A stretch of DNA of 16,930 nucleotides from Euryarchaeota archaeon UBA82 (GTDB lineage Archaea > Thermoplasmatota > Poseidoniia > Poseidoniales > Poseidoniaceae), in contig DAKQ01000095.1 in NCBI GenBank assembly GCA_002496635.1, positions 2,846-19,775 of the forward strand. The letters are read 5' to 3'. This document shows, one piece after another, positions 15,554-16,930 of the stretch. The notes under the pieces were generated by a model. It did not search any database, had not been told where the DNA came from, and saw only the letters and a program-made list of their open reading frames with translations. A program made the position numbers and the translations under genes. Each line of letters opens with the position of its first letter. The stretch's first letter is position 1.

Positions 15554-15877
15554 ATGAACTATTTTAGCGTGAGTGTTATGAGTAGCATGGAAGAACAACT
15601 TGGAAAAGGATATCAACAAATGATAATTGGATTAATTGTATTTATTGCAGGTGCAATTTGGGGTGGAATGCAGGCCACAGAAGGCATGGTAGCAGAAGAT
15701 GTTTACTGGCCTGCTGTGATGATGTTATCTGGAGCAATGGTCGCATTGCTTGGAACAACATTTGGTACAGGCCACGAAGATGATCGAAGCAATGATCTTG
15801 GTGATGCCATTAATGAACTAACAGATCGCATTAACAGACTTGTTGGCTCATCTTCTAAAGAAGATCAAGAAGAATAA
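15554..15877 (+). CDS. Small membrane protein with two transmembrane helices
   Basis: This 107-residue protein resembles no family I recognise. Two hydrophobic helices are visible, at about 22-41 (MIIGLIVFIAGAIWGGMQA) and 52-71 (YWPAVMMLSGAMVALLGTTF), joined by a short loop. A highly charged tail with a likely amphipathic or coiled helix follows (GDAINELTDRINRLVG) and ends in Lys/Asp/Glu residues. It appears to have its own promoter. Starting at the ATG at 15578 would trim eight residues and give a more natural N-terminus (MSSMEEQLGKG). It may be an inner-membrane accessory or scaffold protein; no function can be given. Its stop directly abuts the stop of the convergent carboxypeptidase gene. 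Confidence 0.75.
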   Translation: MNYFSVSVMSSMEEQLGKGYQQMIIGLIVFIAGAIWGGMQATEGMVAEDVYWPAVMMLSGAMVALLGTTFGTGHEDDRSNDLGDAINELTDRINRLVGSSSKEDQEE

Positions 15878-16930
15878 TCACAGAGAATATATCTCTGCAT
15901 ATTTTTCTTCAACATATCGAAGAAAGGCGTCTGATGAAGGAGGGGCACCTGTTGCTTCTTCGATGAGATCTGCTGGCAATAAAGCACTGCCTCTCTTGTG
16001 AATTTTATCCCTCAGCCATTCAAGCATTCGAGACCAATCTCCTGATGAGATGTGGTCGTTAATCGATCCGAGATCGAGGCTCATTGCTTCAAGCAACTGG
16101 GCAGCATACAAGTTTCCAAGCGTGTATGTTGGGAAGTATCCAAACGCTGCCATAGACCAGTGAATGTCTTGGAGACAGCCAAGAGTATCGCTTGGAACAG
16201 TAATGCCAAACCAATCAGAGATCATTGAATTCCATAACTCAGGTAACTGATTAAGTGGGAAATCTTCATTGAAAATTTTCTTTTCAATCTCGTACCGTAA
16301 CATAACATGAAGATTGTATGTTACTTCATCTGCCTCTACACGAATAAATCCTGGTTCCACACAATTGGCAATTCTGTTCAAAGTAGGTGAATCCCAAGAT
16401 GGAGCATCAGGGAATGCTTCTCTGAACCATGGCATGGCAACATCCCAGAATTCAGGAGTTCTACCGATTTGATTTTCCCATAACCTCGATTGTGATTCAT
16501 GGACACCGAGTGAAACTGCATCACCTCTTGGAGTGTATTGATGAGTTTCATCAAGCCCTTGTTCATACAATGCATGCCCGGTCTCATGCATGACAGCATA
16601 GAGGCAAGAAAATGGATCAAGTTCGTCATAACGTGTTGTGAATCGTGTATCTCCTGGCCAAATTCCTGCTGAAAATGGGTGCGTTGATGCATCCATACGT
16701 CCTGATGCAAAGTCGAATCCCATTCTCTCGCTTACCTTGATACAGAATTCTTCTTGAGATTTTGCTGAAAAGGTCATACCTTCTGGCAAGGTTGGATCTG
16801 GATTGGTCTTCTTTGCATCCATTATTCGATGAAGAAGTGGAACAAGGCGTTGCTTCAAACCCTCAAAAAGAGGGTCATAATCTTCAACGGTCATTCCTGA
16901 TTCATATTCATCGAGAAGAGCATCGTATGG
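15878..16930 (-). CDS. M32 carboxypeptidase (Taq type), 5' partial
   Basis: This is a metal-dependent carboxypeptidase of family M32, which removes C-terminal residues from peptides in the cytoplasm. The frame is open to the right edge: 350 residues are visible of an enzyme usually near 500, so the first ~150 lie outside the window. The family stretch PYDALLDEYE is encoded right at the edge, so the internal Met codon at 16894 is not the start. Visible signatures, numbered from the edge, are HPFSAGIWPGDTRFTTRYDE (84-103), the zinc site HETGH (115-119) followed by ALYEQGL, HESQSRLWEN (144-153) with the likely third ligand Glu145, and RVEADEVTYNLH (197-208). No signal peptide can be judged because the N-terminus is missing. 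With the M24 peptidase it points to peptide use. Confidence 0.95.
   Translation of the reverse strand, partial: PYDALLDEYESGMTVEDYDPLFEGLKQRLVPLLHRIMDAKKTNPDPTLPEGMTFSAKSQEEFCIKVSERMGFDFASGRMDASTHPFSAGIWPGDTRFTTRYDELDPFSCLYAVMHETGHALYEQGLDETHQYTPRGDAVSLGVHESQSRLWENQIGRTPEFWDVAMPWFREAFPDAPSWDSPTLNRIANCVEPGFIRVEADEVTYNLHVMLRYEIEKKIFNEDFPLNQLPELWNSMISDWFGITVPSDTLGCLQDIHWSMAAFGYFPTYTLGNLYAAQLLEAMSLDLGSINDHISSGDWSRMLEWLRDKIHKRGSALLPADLIEEATGAPPSSDAFLRYVEEKYAEIYSL

Noticed and set aside
1-16930. CRISPR arrays, insertion sequences, integrase or attachment sites
   Set aside because: No regularly spaced repeats, transposase-like proteins, terminal inverted repeats or tRNA-end duplications were seen.

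Overview
The window looks like a piece of a planktonic marine archaeal chromosome, most likely Marine Group II Euryarchaeota (Poseidoniales-like). The clues are two very acidic surface proteins ending in an archaeal PGF-CTERM sorting signal, an archaeal TATA element spaced for leaderless initiation, a tRNA gene without an encoded CCA end, an RqcH/NFACT protein, and dense packing. The longest stretch without a gene is about 113 bases. The lineage is inferred from protein style, not from a marker gene. I see no IS element, phage gene, CRISPR array or integration site.

Layout. (1) 1-3290, + strand: two tandem acidic, cysteine-containing surface proteins. The first is cut by the left edge. The second has a lipoprotein signal and three EF-hand-type loops. 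They share a C-terminal calcium-loop domain plus PGF-CTERM, and the last 113 bases are nearly the same DNA sequence. (2) 3315-8026, + strand: a tight three-gene run of a Nudix/metallo-beta-lactamase fusion, a VAT1-like zinc-less MDR oxidoreductase, and RqcH, the ribosome quality-control factor. The two downstream genes have Shine-Dalgarno sequences lying at or across the upstream stop codon. (3) 8027-10290, - strand: a thiolase followed by a secreted, apparently membrane-anchored M24 peptidase. (4) 10383-14067, + strand, divergent from the thiolase: a bacterial-type RNase PH, tRNA-Phe(GAA), a large multi-domain membrane protein of unknown role, and a MogA-type molybdopterin adenylyltransferase. 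(5) 14113-15877, + strand: dihydroorotase and a small two-helix membrane protein. (6) 15878-16930, - strand: an M32 carboxypeptidase cut by the right edge.

How the genes fit together. Most are housekeeping genes: pyrimidine synthesis, molybdenum cofactor, RNA 3' processing and ribosome rescue. Two peptidases suit a protein-degrading marine heterotroph. RNase PH lies just upstream of a tRNA gene that must be 3'-trimmed and receive CCA. The Nudix-MBL, VAT1-like and RqcH genes appear co-transcribed, but no shared pathway is evident.

Most unusual items: the lipobox plus PGF-CTERM protein with its conserved terminal DNA module, the Nudix-MBL-winged-helix fusion, the bacterial-type RNase PH and MogA in an archaeal setting, and the 697-residue membrane protein with an outer domain, an inner domain and a multidrug-export-like C-terminus. 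No unequivocally new multi-gene system is visible.
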